From NCBI GenBank assembly GCA_013361935.1, contig JABFXC010000137.1, positions 1-60,026 of the forward strand: DNA of 60,026 nucleotides, written 5' to 3'. Under the pieces are notes generated by a model, which worked only from the letters and a program-made list of their open reading frames with translations, did not search any database and had not been told where the DNA came from. A program made the translations under genes and the position numbers. How positions within the stretch are numbered: position 1 is the first letter of the stretch; each line of letters opens with the position of its first letter. Positions 43,755 to 52,058 of this stretch are shown here, piece after piece. Source of the stretch: Gemmatimonadaceae bacterium (GTDB lineage Bacteria > Gemmatimonadota > Gemmatimonadetes > Gemmatimonadales > Gemmatimonadaceae).

Positions 43755-44858
43755 CTAGTGGGCGCGCGACGCGAGCTGTGCCTTATCTAGCGGTACGTCG
43801 CTGACGTACCAGCTGACACCCGCGGCTTTGAGGGCGGGCACCTCGCTCTGCGTGGTCAGCGTGAATGCGCCGAGCAGCGACCCGCCGGCCTGTAGCTGCG
43901 TTATGTAGGCTGGCATCCTTGACGCATTTCGACCGATCGAGGTCTTGTCGATGAACGACGCGATGTGGCCGATGTCGAGCATCCGTTGCGTGTCGCCGGG
44001 ATCGGATTGGAGGTAGCCAACCACGACGCGCGGCGCGGAGCGACGCACTCTCCAGAGCACGTCGAGATCAAAACTCGTCACAATGACGGAATCAATCATA
44101 CCGAGGCCCCGAACACTATCGAGCAGCTTCCCGATGTCCTAGCTGGGCCACGGCCCTTTGAGATCGAGGATCACTCGCCCACGATGCTGCGCGGCGGAGA
44201 GGACCTCGAACGGCGTCGGAACTTGACAGGGTGGCCACTGGCCACCAGCTCGAGCGCAGGCATCAAGCGACCGGAGTTGACCGAATGTCAACTGATCGAC
44301 TTCGCCGTGCCCGTTTGTTGTCCGGTCGACAGTCGGGTCGTGCATCACAACCGGGAGCCCATCACTGCTGAGACGCACATCCACTTCCACTCCATTCGCG
44401 CCGCGCTCGAACGCTCCGTTGACGGCGGTGAGTGTGTTTTCGGGAAAGATGCCCCCAAAGGCTCGATGTGCGTACTCGATCACTCCGGAGAGAGGGGGGT
44501 AGACACCTCTTACCAACCCACTGTCCGAGTACCGCCCAGCTGCTGCAGTGACTACTGCGGTCCCGCCACGAATCGGACGGACGGTCCCTGATGCACTGAC
44601 TTGCACGATCGTACTATCGCTGCTGCTCCAACGGATCACAGGCCGGCTGACGGGAGACCCGTCGGGGCCAAGAATGGTTGCGGTAATCTTGGTAGAATCG
44701 CCGGGCACCAGTTCGACCGCTCGGGGGGCGATCTCTACACTCGCCACGGAATTGTCGATGAGCAGCCCGTTGCACCCACACGCCGCGCCGAGGGCTACAA
44801 CGAATGCGATTGGTGACGAGATTCGACTGATGTGCATGACCGCAAATGATGGAGGCAC
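43755..44858 (-). pseudogene. Glycerophosphodiester phosphodiesterase lipoprotein with Ig-like domain, interrupted by one TAG
   Basis: The frame encodes about 367 residues if read through. N-terminal signal with a lipobox-like ALGAAC, a bacterial Ig-like (BIG2) domain (EIAPRAVELVPGDSTKIT...VIRWSSSDSTIVQVSASG), then a GDPD TIM-barrel: YAHRAFGGIFPENT (catalytic His-Arg and Glu), GVEVDVRLSSDGLPVVMHD, VILDLKG. A single in-frame TAG at 44139-44141 (read on the minus strand) follows GPWPS. Without any frame change the sequence resumes DIGKLLDSVRGLG and runs to the usual C-terminus by 43755. Either a recent nonsense mutation, an amber readthrough, or a sequence error. The start may be GTG 44858 or ATG 44837. 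Confidence 0.8.
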
Positions 44859-44975
44859 AGCTGACGGGAGTGCTCCTCTGCAAGACGATGGTGGCGTCGC
44901 CGGGTCATGCGGATCACGCGGTCCGAGTTTGTGATCTCGACCGCAGATATCCGAGAGCTGCGAGCTCGCTGTCAG

Positions 44976-47498
44976 CTATTTCCGCGTCACCACGACCACG
45001 ATCGCCACCAGACTCGCCAGGATCTGCGCCACCGAGCCCGCCATCGCCGTGTAGTCCTTCTTGTCGGTCGGATCCTTCTCGGGAACGAATACCACACTCC
45101 CCGGTCCCGGCTCCGGATGCACTTTCACCAGCATCGTCCGGTGAACGCTCTCCACCTTTCCGTTCGCCTGCGTCACGTACGCGCGGCCTTCGTCCGCGAG
45201 GCGGCTCGGACCACCGGCGGCGGCGATGTAGTACTCCATTCCCTCGCCCGGCCGATACGGAATCCCCACCGGCGAGTTCACCGCGCCCCGCACGTTCACC
45301 ACGCCGCTGTACCGCGGCACGAAGACCGAGTCGCCCTCGAGCAACACCAGATTGTCCCGGTGTTTCGCCTGCTTCAGCACCGCCGGCAGGTCGACGCCGA
45401 TGCGCCCAACCTGGTTCGCCCTGCGATAGAAGACGACCCCTCCCGCATACCCCTCGTTCGTCAGCCCGCCCGCGCGACGAATCACGTCCGACAGTCGCTC
45501 CGTTTTCATCATCAGTGCATACGAGCCGGGATATTGCACCTCTCCGGTGATCGTCACTGTCCGCTGGAGCTCCCAGTCCGGCTGCCGCATGATCAGCACG
45601 TTGTCGTACGGCTTCAGCATCACCTCCGCCGCCCCACGCGCCGCCACCTGAAGCCCCGGCGGCCCGAGGTACTTGTCCCCGCTCCCATCCCGCTCGAACA
45701 GATAGCTCGAGTCCATCGGCGCCCGGAAGGTGATCGCCGTGATCCCGCCCGCGCGGTTCTCCGGGAGGCGCGCGATCTCCGCTTCCTTCAGGTACGCGCT
45801 CTCCTGCAGTCCCTTCGCCATCAGCACGAGGTCGCGGAGCGTCATCCCCTCGCGATAGGGGAAGCGTCCGCCGCCGCGCACGGCGCCGTAGATCGAGACG
45901 TACCGCTGCGGGCGGAAGTCGGTCAGCGAGAAGATGGTGATCTCGTCGTCCTCGCGCAGGGGCATGTCCTCCATCGGCGCGCCGGTCGAGTCGCGCAGCG
46001 CGGCGCGGAGCTGGATCCGCGTCGAGTCGGGCTGCAGGCGCGAGATCAGCACCTGGCCGAGATACGTGTCCGGCCGCGGGCCGCCCGCCTTGTGGATCGC
46101 CTCGCCTAACGTCATCCCCGGCGTCATCCCCTGCGGGCCGGGCGTCCACACGTTCCCATGCACCGTCACGCGCTGCCGCACGCGCTCGGCGACTGGGAAC
46201 ACGTGGACGACGTCGCCGGCCTCCATCGGGAGGGCGGGGCCGTAGCCGGTGGCCAGCGCATCCGAGGCGACGTCGACGACGACGCGATCGCGGCCGCTCG
46301 TCGCGCGCTGCGCGGCGGGGACGATGCGCTCGATCTGCACGCGTCGCCTCGCCGCGCGCGCGGTGAAGCCCCCCGCGGCGCGGAGGACGTCGGCGAGCGT
46401 CTCGCCGGGCTTGAGCTCGTAGGTCGCGGGGCGGAGCACCTCGCCGACCACGCGCACGCGCGACTTGTACGGCGGAACGAAGACGATGTCCCCGTTCTCC
46501 AGGCGCACGTCCTTCGACGCGTCGCCCTGGAGCAGGTAGTCGTAGACGTCGAGGGTGCTGACGACGGCGCCGCCGCGACGCACCTCGACGCCGCGCAGGG
46601 AGCCGCTGAGCGAGGGGCCGCCAGCGGCGTAGAGCGCGGTCAGCGCGGTGCCCGCGCTCGAGACGCGATAGCTTCCCGGCGCGACCACGTCGCCGACGAC
46701 GAACACCTGGTTGCTGCGGAGGCGCGAGACGCTCACCGAGAAGCGGGTCGTCCCACCCCCGCGCCGGACGCCGGAGTAGACGCGGCCGAGCCGCGCGTAG
46801 AGGAGATCCTCGAGCTGGCCGAGCGTCAGGTTGGCGACGTGCAGCTGGCCGACCTGCGGGATGACGACGAATCCTTCGCGCGTGACGTCGAGGGTGTGCG
46901 CGAGCTCGACGTCGCCGGTGAGGATGAGGACGAGCTGGTCGCCGGGCCCGAGGCGGTAGTTCGCGTCGACCGGGCCGGCACCGTTAGGGTCGAACTGCGA
47001 CGTCCCGCCCTGGAAGACGTTGAGGCCGAAGATCGTGTAGCCGCTGTCGCGCGGGGGCGCGAGGAGCGCGGCCGAATCGTCGCCGCCGTGGTTGGCGCGG
47101 AAGGAGTCGGTGTCCAGCGGGGCGGCGACGGGCACCATCCGCGCGGCCGCTGGGGCGAGCGCGACGTCGGCGGAGTCGGTGACGCCCAGCGCCCGCGCCG
47201 CGGCGAGGACGCTCTCGCTCGGCCCCGTGCTGTCCGGCGCGGTGCGCATGTCCGCGAGGTACGCGTCGAGCAGGTCCTCGGGATAGCCCTCGGCGCGCAG
47301 TCGCGCGCGGACCTGATCGGGCGTGAGGCCGCTGCTCGCGAGCCGCTGTCGCAGCTGCGCGACGAGGTCGGGGCGCGTGCGAAGCAGCTCCTGAGCCTGC
47401 GACGGCGTGGGGCGCTGAGCGAAAACGGGTCGCGCTCCGGCGCACACGAGTGCGACCGCGAGCAGCGACCCGGTCGTGATCAATCTCATGACCGACAC
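44976..47498 (-). CDS. Polysaccharide export protein with six SLBB repeats (Wza-like)
   Basis: Secreted outer-membrane export protein of 840 residues. A signal peptide ends near VFAQ. An N-terminal helical stretch (TPSQAQELLRTRPDLVAQLRQ) leads to the poly-export domain (YRLGPGDQLVLILTGDVELAHTLDV). Six SLBB-type units follow, each starting like VFVVGDVVAPGSY, VRVVGEVLRPATY, VTVHGNVWTPGPQ, VSIYGAVRGGGRF, VTITGEVQYPGSY and VNVRGAVNSPVGI. The chain ends in a hydrophobic helix (QILASLVAIVVVV), as in Wza, where such helices form the outer-membrane barrel. Much larger than E. coli Wza, so it may span more of the periplasm. The start is GTG 47498 or ATG 47489. Confidence 0.9.
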   Translation of the reverse strand: MSVMRLITTGSLLAVALVCAGARPVFAQRPTPSQAQELLRTRPDLVAQLRQRLASSGLTPDQVRARLRAEGYPEDLLDAYLADMRTAPDSTGPSESVLAAARALGVTDSADVALAPAAARMVPVAAPLDTDSFRANHGGDDSAALLAPPRDSGYTIFGLNVFQGGTSQFDPNGAGPVDANYRLGPGDQLVLILTGDVELAHTLDVTREGFVVIPQVGQLHVANLTLGQLEDLLYARLGRVYSGVRRGGGTTRFSVSVSRLRSNQVFVVGDVVAPGSYRVSSAGTALTALYAAGGPSLSGSLRGVEVRRGGAVVSTLDVYDYLLQGDASKDVRLENGDIVFVPPYKSRVRVVGEVLRPATYELKPGETLADVLRAAGGFTARAARRRVQIERIVPAAQRATSGRDRVVVDVASDALATGYGPALPMEAGDVVHVFPVAERVRQRVTVHGNVWTPGPQGMTPGMTLGEAIHKAGGPRPDTYLGQVLISRLQPDSTRIQLRAALRDSTGAPMEDMPLREDDEITIFSLTDFRPQRYVSIYGAVRGGGRFPYREGMTLRDLVLMAKGLQESAYLKEAEIARLPENRAGGITAITFRAPMDSSYLFERDGSGDKYLGPPGLQVAARGAAEVMLKPYDNVLIMRQPDWELQRTVTITGEVQYPGSYALMMKTERLSDVIRRAGGLTNEGYAGGVVFYRRANQVGRIGVDLPAVLKQAKHRDNLVLLEGDSVFVPRYSGVVNVRGAVNSPVGIPYRPGEGMEYYIAAAGGPSRLADEGRAYVTQANGKVESVHRTMLVKVHPEPGPGSVVFVPEKDPTDKKDYTAMAGSVAQILASLVAIVVVVTRK

Positions 47499-47538
47499 TT
47501 TTTTGGTGACTTCCGCGGCCGAGGGGGACCGTGGACAG

Positions 47539-47612
47539 TGGTCGCGCAGGGACTCGAACCCCGGACCTCTGCTGTGTGAAAGCAGCGCTCTAACCAGCTG
47601 AGCTACGCGACC
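47539..47612 (-). tRNA. tRNA-Val (anticodon CAC)
   Basis: On the minus strand a full cloverleaf folds: acceptor GGTCGCG/CGCGACC, D-arm GCTC/GAGC, anticodon arm CTGCT-TTCACAC-AGCAG giving anticodon CAC, and T-arm CGGGG-TTCGAGT-CCCTG with one G-U pair. The discriminator is A. CCA is not encoded. It marks the right boundary of the main polysaccharide cluster. Confidence 0.93.
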
Positions 47613-47634
47613 GAGCGCCGGACAGGCCGGCAGG

Positions 47635-47664
47635 CTGCGATGGCGTACATCCGGGCCATCGCAG
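47635..47664. other. Perfect 10-bp hairpin between tRNA-Val and the acyltransferase
   Basis: CTGCGATGGC (47635-47644) and GCCATCGCAG (47655-47664) are exact reverse complements around a ten-base loop. It lies 22 bases upstream of the tRNA (minus strand) in a 208-base gap that otherwise shows no gene. No T-tract is present on either side. Role unknown. Confidence 0.5.
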
Positions 47665-47820
47665 GACGTCCCAACATAACTGCTGGTAACAGCGCGTGGT
47701 AGGGGGGCGAGCTCAAGCAGAAACTAGACGCACGCGCCTCACGAGGTCCTCGCACCTCGGTCGTCCGGCGTGTTTCGGGAAGGTGGGTAACGGCACACAT
47801 TCGAGATCGTCTGCACACAC

Positions 47821-49053
47821 ATGAAGACGTCCATCGAGCCAATGTCAGCGCGAGACAATGAAGAACTGCCACTCTCCCGGCGCCACGTTCCGGCGCTCGA
47901 TGGGCTGCGCGGCGTGGCGATCCTGGGCGTGCTCTTCTATCACTTCGCCTTTTCGATGGCGGGACGCGGCCCCGTCGACGCGACCGCCAAGGTCCTCCTG
48001 CGCAGCGGCTGGCTCGGCGTCGACCTCTTCTTCGTGCTTTCGGGATTCCTGATCACGGGAATCCTCATCGACGCCAGGGGATCGGAGGGATATTTCAGGA
48101 CATTTTTCGCGCGCCGATCGCTGCGAATTTTCCCCCTCTACTTCCTGTCCGTCGGCGCGTTGGTGTTCGCGCTGCACGTCGCGATCCCTGCACTGACCGG
48201 CCGCGCGACGCCGCCGGGTGCGGTGTGGCCGCTCTGGACCTATCTCACCAACTTCGCAGTGGCGATGCGCGGCGACTGGAGCGCGGTTCCCTTCTATGGG
48301 ATCCACTTCTGGTCGCTCGCGATCGAGGAGCAATTCTACCTCGCCTGGCCGATCGTGGTGTATCTCTGCACGCCGCGCACGCTCTTGCGCGTATGCATCT
48401 CCGCGATCGTCGGGTCGGTGCTGATACGCTTGGCAATGTTCGCTTTCGACGTTCCAGCGGTCGCCCTGTACGTCTTGCCGTTCACGCGACTGGACTCGCT
48501 CGGGTGCGGGGCTCTGCTCGCTGTTGCCGCGCGGGACGCTCGTCTCGCGAGCACCATTCGGCCAATGCTTCGCGGGGCGGCGCCGGTCGCGGTGGCGTCG
48601 CTCGTCCTCTTCACGCTCTGGCGCGGACAGCTGGAAAATCTCGATCCGGTCGCGTTGGTCGTCGCGCTACCGCTCGCGGCCGTCGTGGCGGCCCACGTCG
48701 TCCTCGCCCGCTTCGAGCGAGCGGGGTCGAACGATCTCGCAGACCGAATGCTGTCGTCACGACCGTTGCGGATGTTCGGGCGCTACAGCTACGCGCTCTA
48801 CGTCATCCACTATCCGCTTCGCGCGATCTTCGATCCGCTCTCTGCGCGTTACCTGCAATTCACGGTGCTCGGCTCGGAACTGCCGGCGCGCACGCTCTAC
48901 TTCGCGCTCGCGATCGGGACCTCGCTCGCTCTCGCCTGGCTGAGCTGGCACGTCGTGGAGCGGCCCTTCCTGCGCCTGAAGGATCGCGTGCATCCCCGGT
49001 CAGATCGGCAGGCGGCGGCCATGCCCAGCGGTGCGGTAGCGACAATCCCTTAA
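47821..49053 (+). CDS. Acyltransferase 3 family protein (OafA/YrhL type)
   Basis: Integral membrane O-acyltransferase of 410 residues with about ten hydrophobic segments. It carries the family signature near the N-terminus (HVPALDGLRGVAILGVLFYHFAF, LFFVLSGFLITGIL, RRSLRIFPLYFL) and the later FWSLAIEEQFYLAWP with the conserved His and Glu context. Such enzymes acetylate O-antigen or capsule sugars using cytoplasmic acetyl-CoA. It is flanked on both sides by tRNA genes on the opposite strand. Start ATG 47821; ATG 47842 (residue 8) is an alternative. Confidence 0.9.
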   Translation: MKTSIEPMSARDNEELPLSRRHVPALDGLRGVAILGVLFYHFAFSMAGRGPVDATAKVLLRSGWLGVDLFFVLSGFLITGILIDARGSEGYFRTFFARRSLRIFPLYFLSVGALVFALHVAIPALTGRATPPGAVWPLWTYLTNFAVAMRGDWSAVPFYGIHFWSLAIEEQFYLAWPIVVYLCTPRTLLRVCISAIVGSVLIRLAMFAFDVPAVALYVLPFTRLDSLGCGALLAVAARDARLASTIRPMLRGAAPVAVASLVLFTLWRGQLENLDPVALVVALPLAAVVAAHVVLARFERAGSNDLADRMLSSRPLRMFGRYSYALYVIHYPLRAIFDPLSARYLQFTVLGSELPARTLYFALAIGTSLALAWLSWHVVERPFLRLKDRVHPRSDRQAAAMPSGAVATIP

Positions 49054-49336
49054 GCGCCGGCGGACCACTCGTCGTCGAAGCTCTGCAGGGCGCCGTAGTG
49101 TGCTCGGCGCCGCGCGCCGGCCGCACGCGCGATCTCGCCGATAGGGCCGCTCCAGAGTTCGGCTACGGCTGTGCCTTCTCGGTGGAGAAGTGCTCGAAAG
49201 GCGTGGAGCGCGCCGGCCGCGAAGACGGCGCGCCGGACCAATGGTCGGCACTGGGCACGCCGCTCAATGACCGGCGTCGCTCAATGCGGTCCTCCATGGT
49301 GGACCGGGACGTCCACCAGCATCGCGACCTCGGGAA

Positions 49337-49410
49337 TGGGCCCTGCGGGATTCGAACCCGCGACCGTCAGATTATGAGTCCGCTGCTCTGACCAACTGAG
49401 CTAAGGGCCC
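49337..49410 (-). tRNA. tRNA with CAT anticodon, probably tRNA-Ile2 (lysidine type)
   Basis: The minus strand folds with acceptor GGGCCCT/AGGGCCC, D-arm GCTC/GAGC, anticodon loop CTCATAA (anticodon CAT) and T-arm GCGGG-TTCGAAT-CCCGC. The outermost anticodon-stem pair is a G-A mismatch. The GGGCCCTTAGCTCAG start and GACTCATAATC loop resemble tRNA-Ile2, whose C34 becomes lysidine, more than elongator tRNA-Met, but the two cannot be separated with certainty by eye. Discriminator A; no encoded CCA. The 283 bases between this gene and the acyltransferase stop hold only short, unconvincing open frames. Confidence 0.88.
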
Positions 49411-49463
49411 GGATGACGAAAGGTAGGCCCGCGCGAAGTGACGGGCAATTCGCCGCGCGAGCG

Positions 49464-51026
49464 TCAGTCGCTCACCGTGCGGGAGAAGCCGAGCGCCGGA
49501 GTGAGGGAGAGCTTCACTCGCCCCTCGAAGCCGGAGCGCGTCCGCCCCGGCACATGGTCGGCGTTCGACGTCGACTGCCAGCCGACGTCGCCGGAGAACG
49601 AGAGCCGGCCGCTGGTGCTCCACTGCGCGCCGACGCGCCGCACGCGCTCGACGACGCCGGCGAAGATCTCCGGCGTCTTGGCGTACTGGATCGGCAGGGG
49701 GAACTCGGCGTGGAAGTCGCCCTCGCCCTGGCGGCGGAAGGCGCCGTAGATGCGCAGCGGTCCGCCATATGGGGGCGCGAGCTCGACACCGGCGCGCAGC
49801 TCGTCGTAGTCCGACTGCCCGCGCGCGAGGCCGAGGCCGAGCGACTCCCAGCGCTCCCAGGGAAGGATGGTGCGGTAGGTGAGGTTGTCGACGCGCGTGT
49901 ACGATCCGAACGCGGCGGCGCTCGCCGGGAGCGGGACGGGCATGCCTTCCACGCTCAGCGTTCCGCCGAAGCTCGGCGGCTCCTTGCAGTTCACCGCGCA
50001 GCGATCCACCTGGAAGTCATCGGCGAGGAACTGGGCGGCGAAGGTGCCGTGCGCCTTCGTGCGCAGCGCGACGTCGACGGCGTAGCTCACGTTCAGGCTC
50101 TTGTGCTCGTCGTACTGCGCGAGATCGTAGAAGCCGAAGGGGTTCGCGAGCATGAGATCGAAGCCGCGCGCGGGTCCGCCGTAGACGACGGCCTCGGCCA
50201 CCGCCATCTCGAGCGCGCGCCACCGGCCGGCGAGGCGGTGCGCGGCGAACCAGCGCTGCGCCACGGTGTCGGGCGCGATGCGCCGATCGTCGAGGCGCGC
50301 GGCGATGGTCGTGAGATGCAGCCGGTCGACGCCGAGCACGAGCTGGAGGTGGTCGTAGCTGTCCGCGTAGTGGCCGAGCTGCAGGCCGTGCAGCGGGGCG
50401 GGCCCCCAGTTGCGGGCGACGCGGCCGACGTCGAGCGCGGCCCAGCGCCAGCGCGCGGCGAGGTACGCGTCCTCGACGCGCGCCGCGATCACGCGATCGG
50501 ACTTTCCGACGAACTCGGGATCGGCGCGCATGGCGCGATCGAGCCGGAGCCGGCTCACGCCGACGAACGCCGGCGACTGCAGCGCGAAGCGGACGTCGGC
50601 GCCCGGGTACGCCCCGCCCTTCGCCGTGTCGGCGAGCATCAGCTCGCGGCGCCCCGTGCTCTGCGCGGTGACGAAGGGGACGAGCTCCGCCGAGACGTGG
50701 AGCGTGCTGTCGCTCGCCGCGCCGGCGGGATCATGACGCTGCGCCGCGCGAAGCACTTCACCGAGCCAGCGCGAAGGCACGAGACGCGCGCGCGCGCTGT
50801 CGGCCATCGCCGCTTCCACGGCGACGCGCACGTCATGGGCGCGATACGGACGCTCGAGCGCGGAGAGCGAGGGAAGCGCCCCCCGGACGACGAGCGCGTC
50901 GGCGATGGTCGCGGCGGGGTCGTCGAGCGGGATGTACGCGGATGCCGGGCGCTGGGCCTGTGCCACGACGGCAACGAGCGACGAGCAGGCGACTGCGACG
51001 AGGGACGAGCGAAGGAGCCGCGACAC
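49464..51026 (-). CDS. Capsule assembly Wzi family outer-membrane protein
   Basis: Protein of 520 residues with a signal peptide (RLLRSSLVAVACSSLVAVVAQAQ). A long run of alternating beta strands, typical of outer-membrane barrels, includes VGRVARNWGPAPLHGLQLG, the Wzi-family hallmark segment with WGP, and FDLMLANPFGFYDLAQYDEHKSLNVSY. Wzi binds capsule at the cell surface in E. coli. The start GTG 51026 is placed where the signal peptide begins; the open frame continues upstream to 51944 only as a shadow of the DUF2279 gene. A hairpin element lies just upstream. Confidence 0.82.
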   Translation of the reverse strand: MSRLLRSSLVAVACSSLVAVVAQAQRPASAYIPLDDPAATIADALVVRGALPSLSALERPYRAHDVRVAVEAAMADSARARLVPSRWLGEVLRAAQRHDPAGAASDSTLHVSAELVPFVTAQSTGRRELMLADTAKGGAYPGADVRFALQSPAFVGVSRLRLDRAMRADPEFVGKSDRVIAARVEDAYLAARWRWAALDVGRVARNWGPAPLHGLQLGHYADSYDHLQLVLGVDRLHLTTIAARLDDRRIAPDTVAQRWFAAHRLAGRWRALEMAVAEAVVYGGPARGFDLMLANPFGFYDLAQYDEHKSLNVSYAVDVALRTKAHGTFAAQFLADDFQVDRCAVNCKEPPSFGGTLSVEGMPVPLPASAAAFGSYTRVDNLTYRTILPWERWESLGLGLARGQSDYDELRAGVELAPPYGGPLRIYGAFRRQGEGDFHAEFPLPIQYAKTPEIFAGVVERVRRVGAQWSTSGRLSFSGDVGWQSTSNADHVPGRTRSGFEGRVKLSLTPALGFSRTVSD

Positions 51027-51045
51027 GTGTCGAGAGGCCCGCGCA

Positions 51046-51121
51046 GGGGGCCAGGGGCCAGGCGTTAGGCACAGCGTCGACTGCCGTTGACGCAGTTCCT
51101 TCCGCCTGGCCCCTGGCCCCC
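51046..51121. repeat. Intergenic word-repeat hairpin, 19-bp perfect arms (ccaggggcc words)
   Basis: Positions 51046-51064 are the exact reverse complement of 51103-51121. Each arm carries the word CCAGGGGCC and partial copies of it. The 38-base loop contains one CGTTAGGC octamer (51063-51070, overlapping the arm end), and another in reverse lies just outside (51132-51139). It fills the gap between the Wzi and DUF2279 genes. Possible roles: terminator for the upstream minus-strand gene, mRNA stabiliser, or a small mobile repeat. Confidence 0.8.
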
Positions 51122-51133
51122 GACCCGCGAGGC

Positions 51134-52030
51134 CTAACGGTACCACGCCACCCCCTTCGCCGTCGGCGTCAGGCGGAGCGCCGGGGCCGGGAAGCGATAG
51201 TAGCTCAGCTCGTGCTTCACCCGCCGCCACACCTTGTTGTCGCCGGGGAGCTTCTCGGGGTCGAGGTCGAGGCCGAGCACGATCTCGCGCCGCGCCCACC
51301 TGGTGCGGCCGGTCGCGGGATCGACGTAGTCGGTGATCGAGTGGCCGACGCTCGCGCGGACGAAGCCCGGCCACCAGCGCGCGGCGGCGTCGGGGAGCAT
51401 TTCGTCGACGTCGAAGCTGAGCCAGTAGGTCTGCCCCGAGTAGTCGGTCGTGGGGCGAAGCTCGCTCCCCTGCGCGCGCCCCCAGCGCTTCGACGCGCTG
51501 GTGCGCGCGTAGGAGATGGTCGGCTTCACGTCGCGGAGCGGCGTCCAGTAGTGCTGCGCGACGGCGAAGCCGGCGCCGGTGGTGTTCGCGATGAGGTCCG
51601 GTGGCGAGAAGCCGTACTTCGCCTGCTTCCCGTCCCAGTACTCGATCTGCAGCTGGAAGGCCGCGGCATAGGCGGCGCCCCACCAGACGGATTTCGCGCG
51701 CGACACGCACGCGCCGCCGAGGAGGTCGCTGCCGAGGCGCGCGAGATGATAGCCGCCGTACGCGTGGCCGAACTTGTCCATCTCGCGGAACGGCTCGCCG
51801 CGCTCCCAGTTCGTCCAGATGTGCGGCGCGGGCTTGCCCGACCACCACGCCTGCTTGAAATACTGATAGAGCGCGACGTTCCCGCCCACGGCGGCGGTGC
51901 CGACGGTCGAGCGGGAGGCGACGCGATACGCGCGCGAGTCGCACAGCGCCTGCGCGGAGGCGTCGCGCGGGGCGGCGAGCGCCGCGGTCAGCGCGAGCGC
52001 GGCGAGGGTCGTTCGGAGATCGTGAGGCAC
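51134..52030 (-). CDS. DUF2279 (YfiM-like) periplasmic/outer-membrane protein
   Basis: Protein of 298 residues with a signal peptide (TLAALALTAALAAPRDASAQA). The segment WTNWERGEPFREMDKFGHAYGGYHLARLGSD matches the DUF2279 core (MDKxGHxxxxY). The remainder is beta-rich with many aromatics, including WWPGFVRASVGHSITDYVDP. DUF2279 proteins have no settled function; E. coli YfiM is a lipoprotein of this family. The stop TAG lies within a CGTTAGGC octamer (51132-51139 on the minus strand). Confidence 0.75.
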   Translation of the reverse strand: MPHDLRTTLAALALTAALAAPRDASAQALCDSRAYRVASRSTVGTAAVGGNVALYQYFKQAWWSGKPAPHIWTNWERGEPFREMDKFGHAYGGYHLARLGSDLLGGACVSRAKSVWWGAAYAAAFQLQIEYWDGKQAKYGFSPPDLIANTTGAGFAVAQHYWTPLRDVKPTISYARTSASKRWGRAQGSELRPTTDYSGQTYWLSFDVDEMLPDAAARWWPGFVRASVGHSITDYVDPATGRTRWARREIVLGLDLDPEKLPGDNKVWRRVKHELSYYRFPAPALRLTPTAKGVAWYR

Positions 52031-52058
52031 GACGTATGACGGCGCGCGCGCCCTCGCG

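Noticed and set aside
47613..47820. Attachment-site duplicate of the tRNA-Val 3' end near the acyltransferase
   Set aside because: I looked for a repeat of the T-arm or acceptor end in the gap and after the acyltransferase and found none by eye.
49050..49241. A 63-codon minus-strand frame between the acyltransferase and the CAT tRNA
   Set aside because: It overlaps the acyltransferase stop, matches nothing I recognise, and has other equally open frames over it. It could be a worn gene remnant but cannot be supported.
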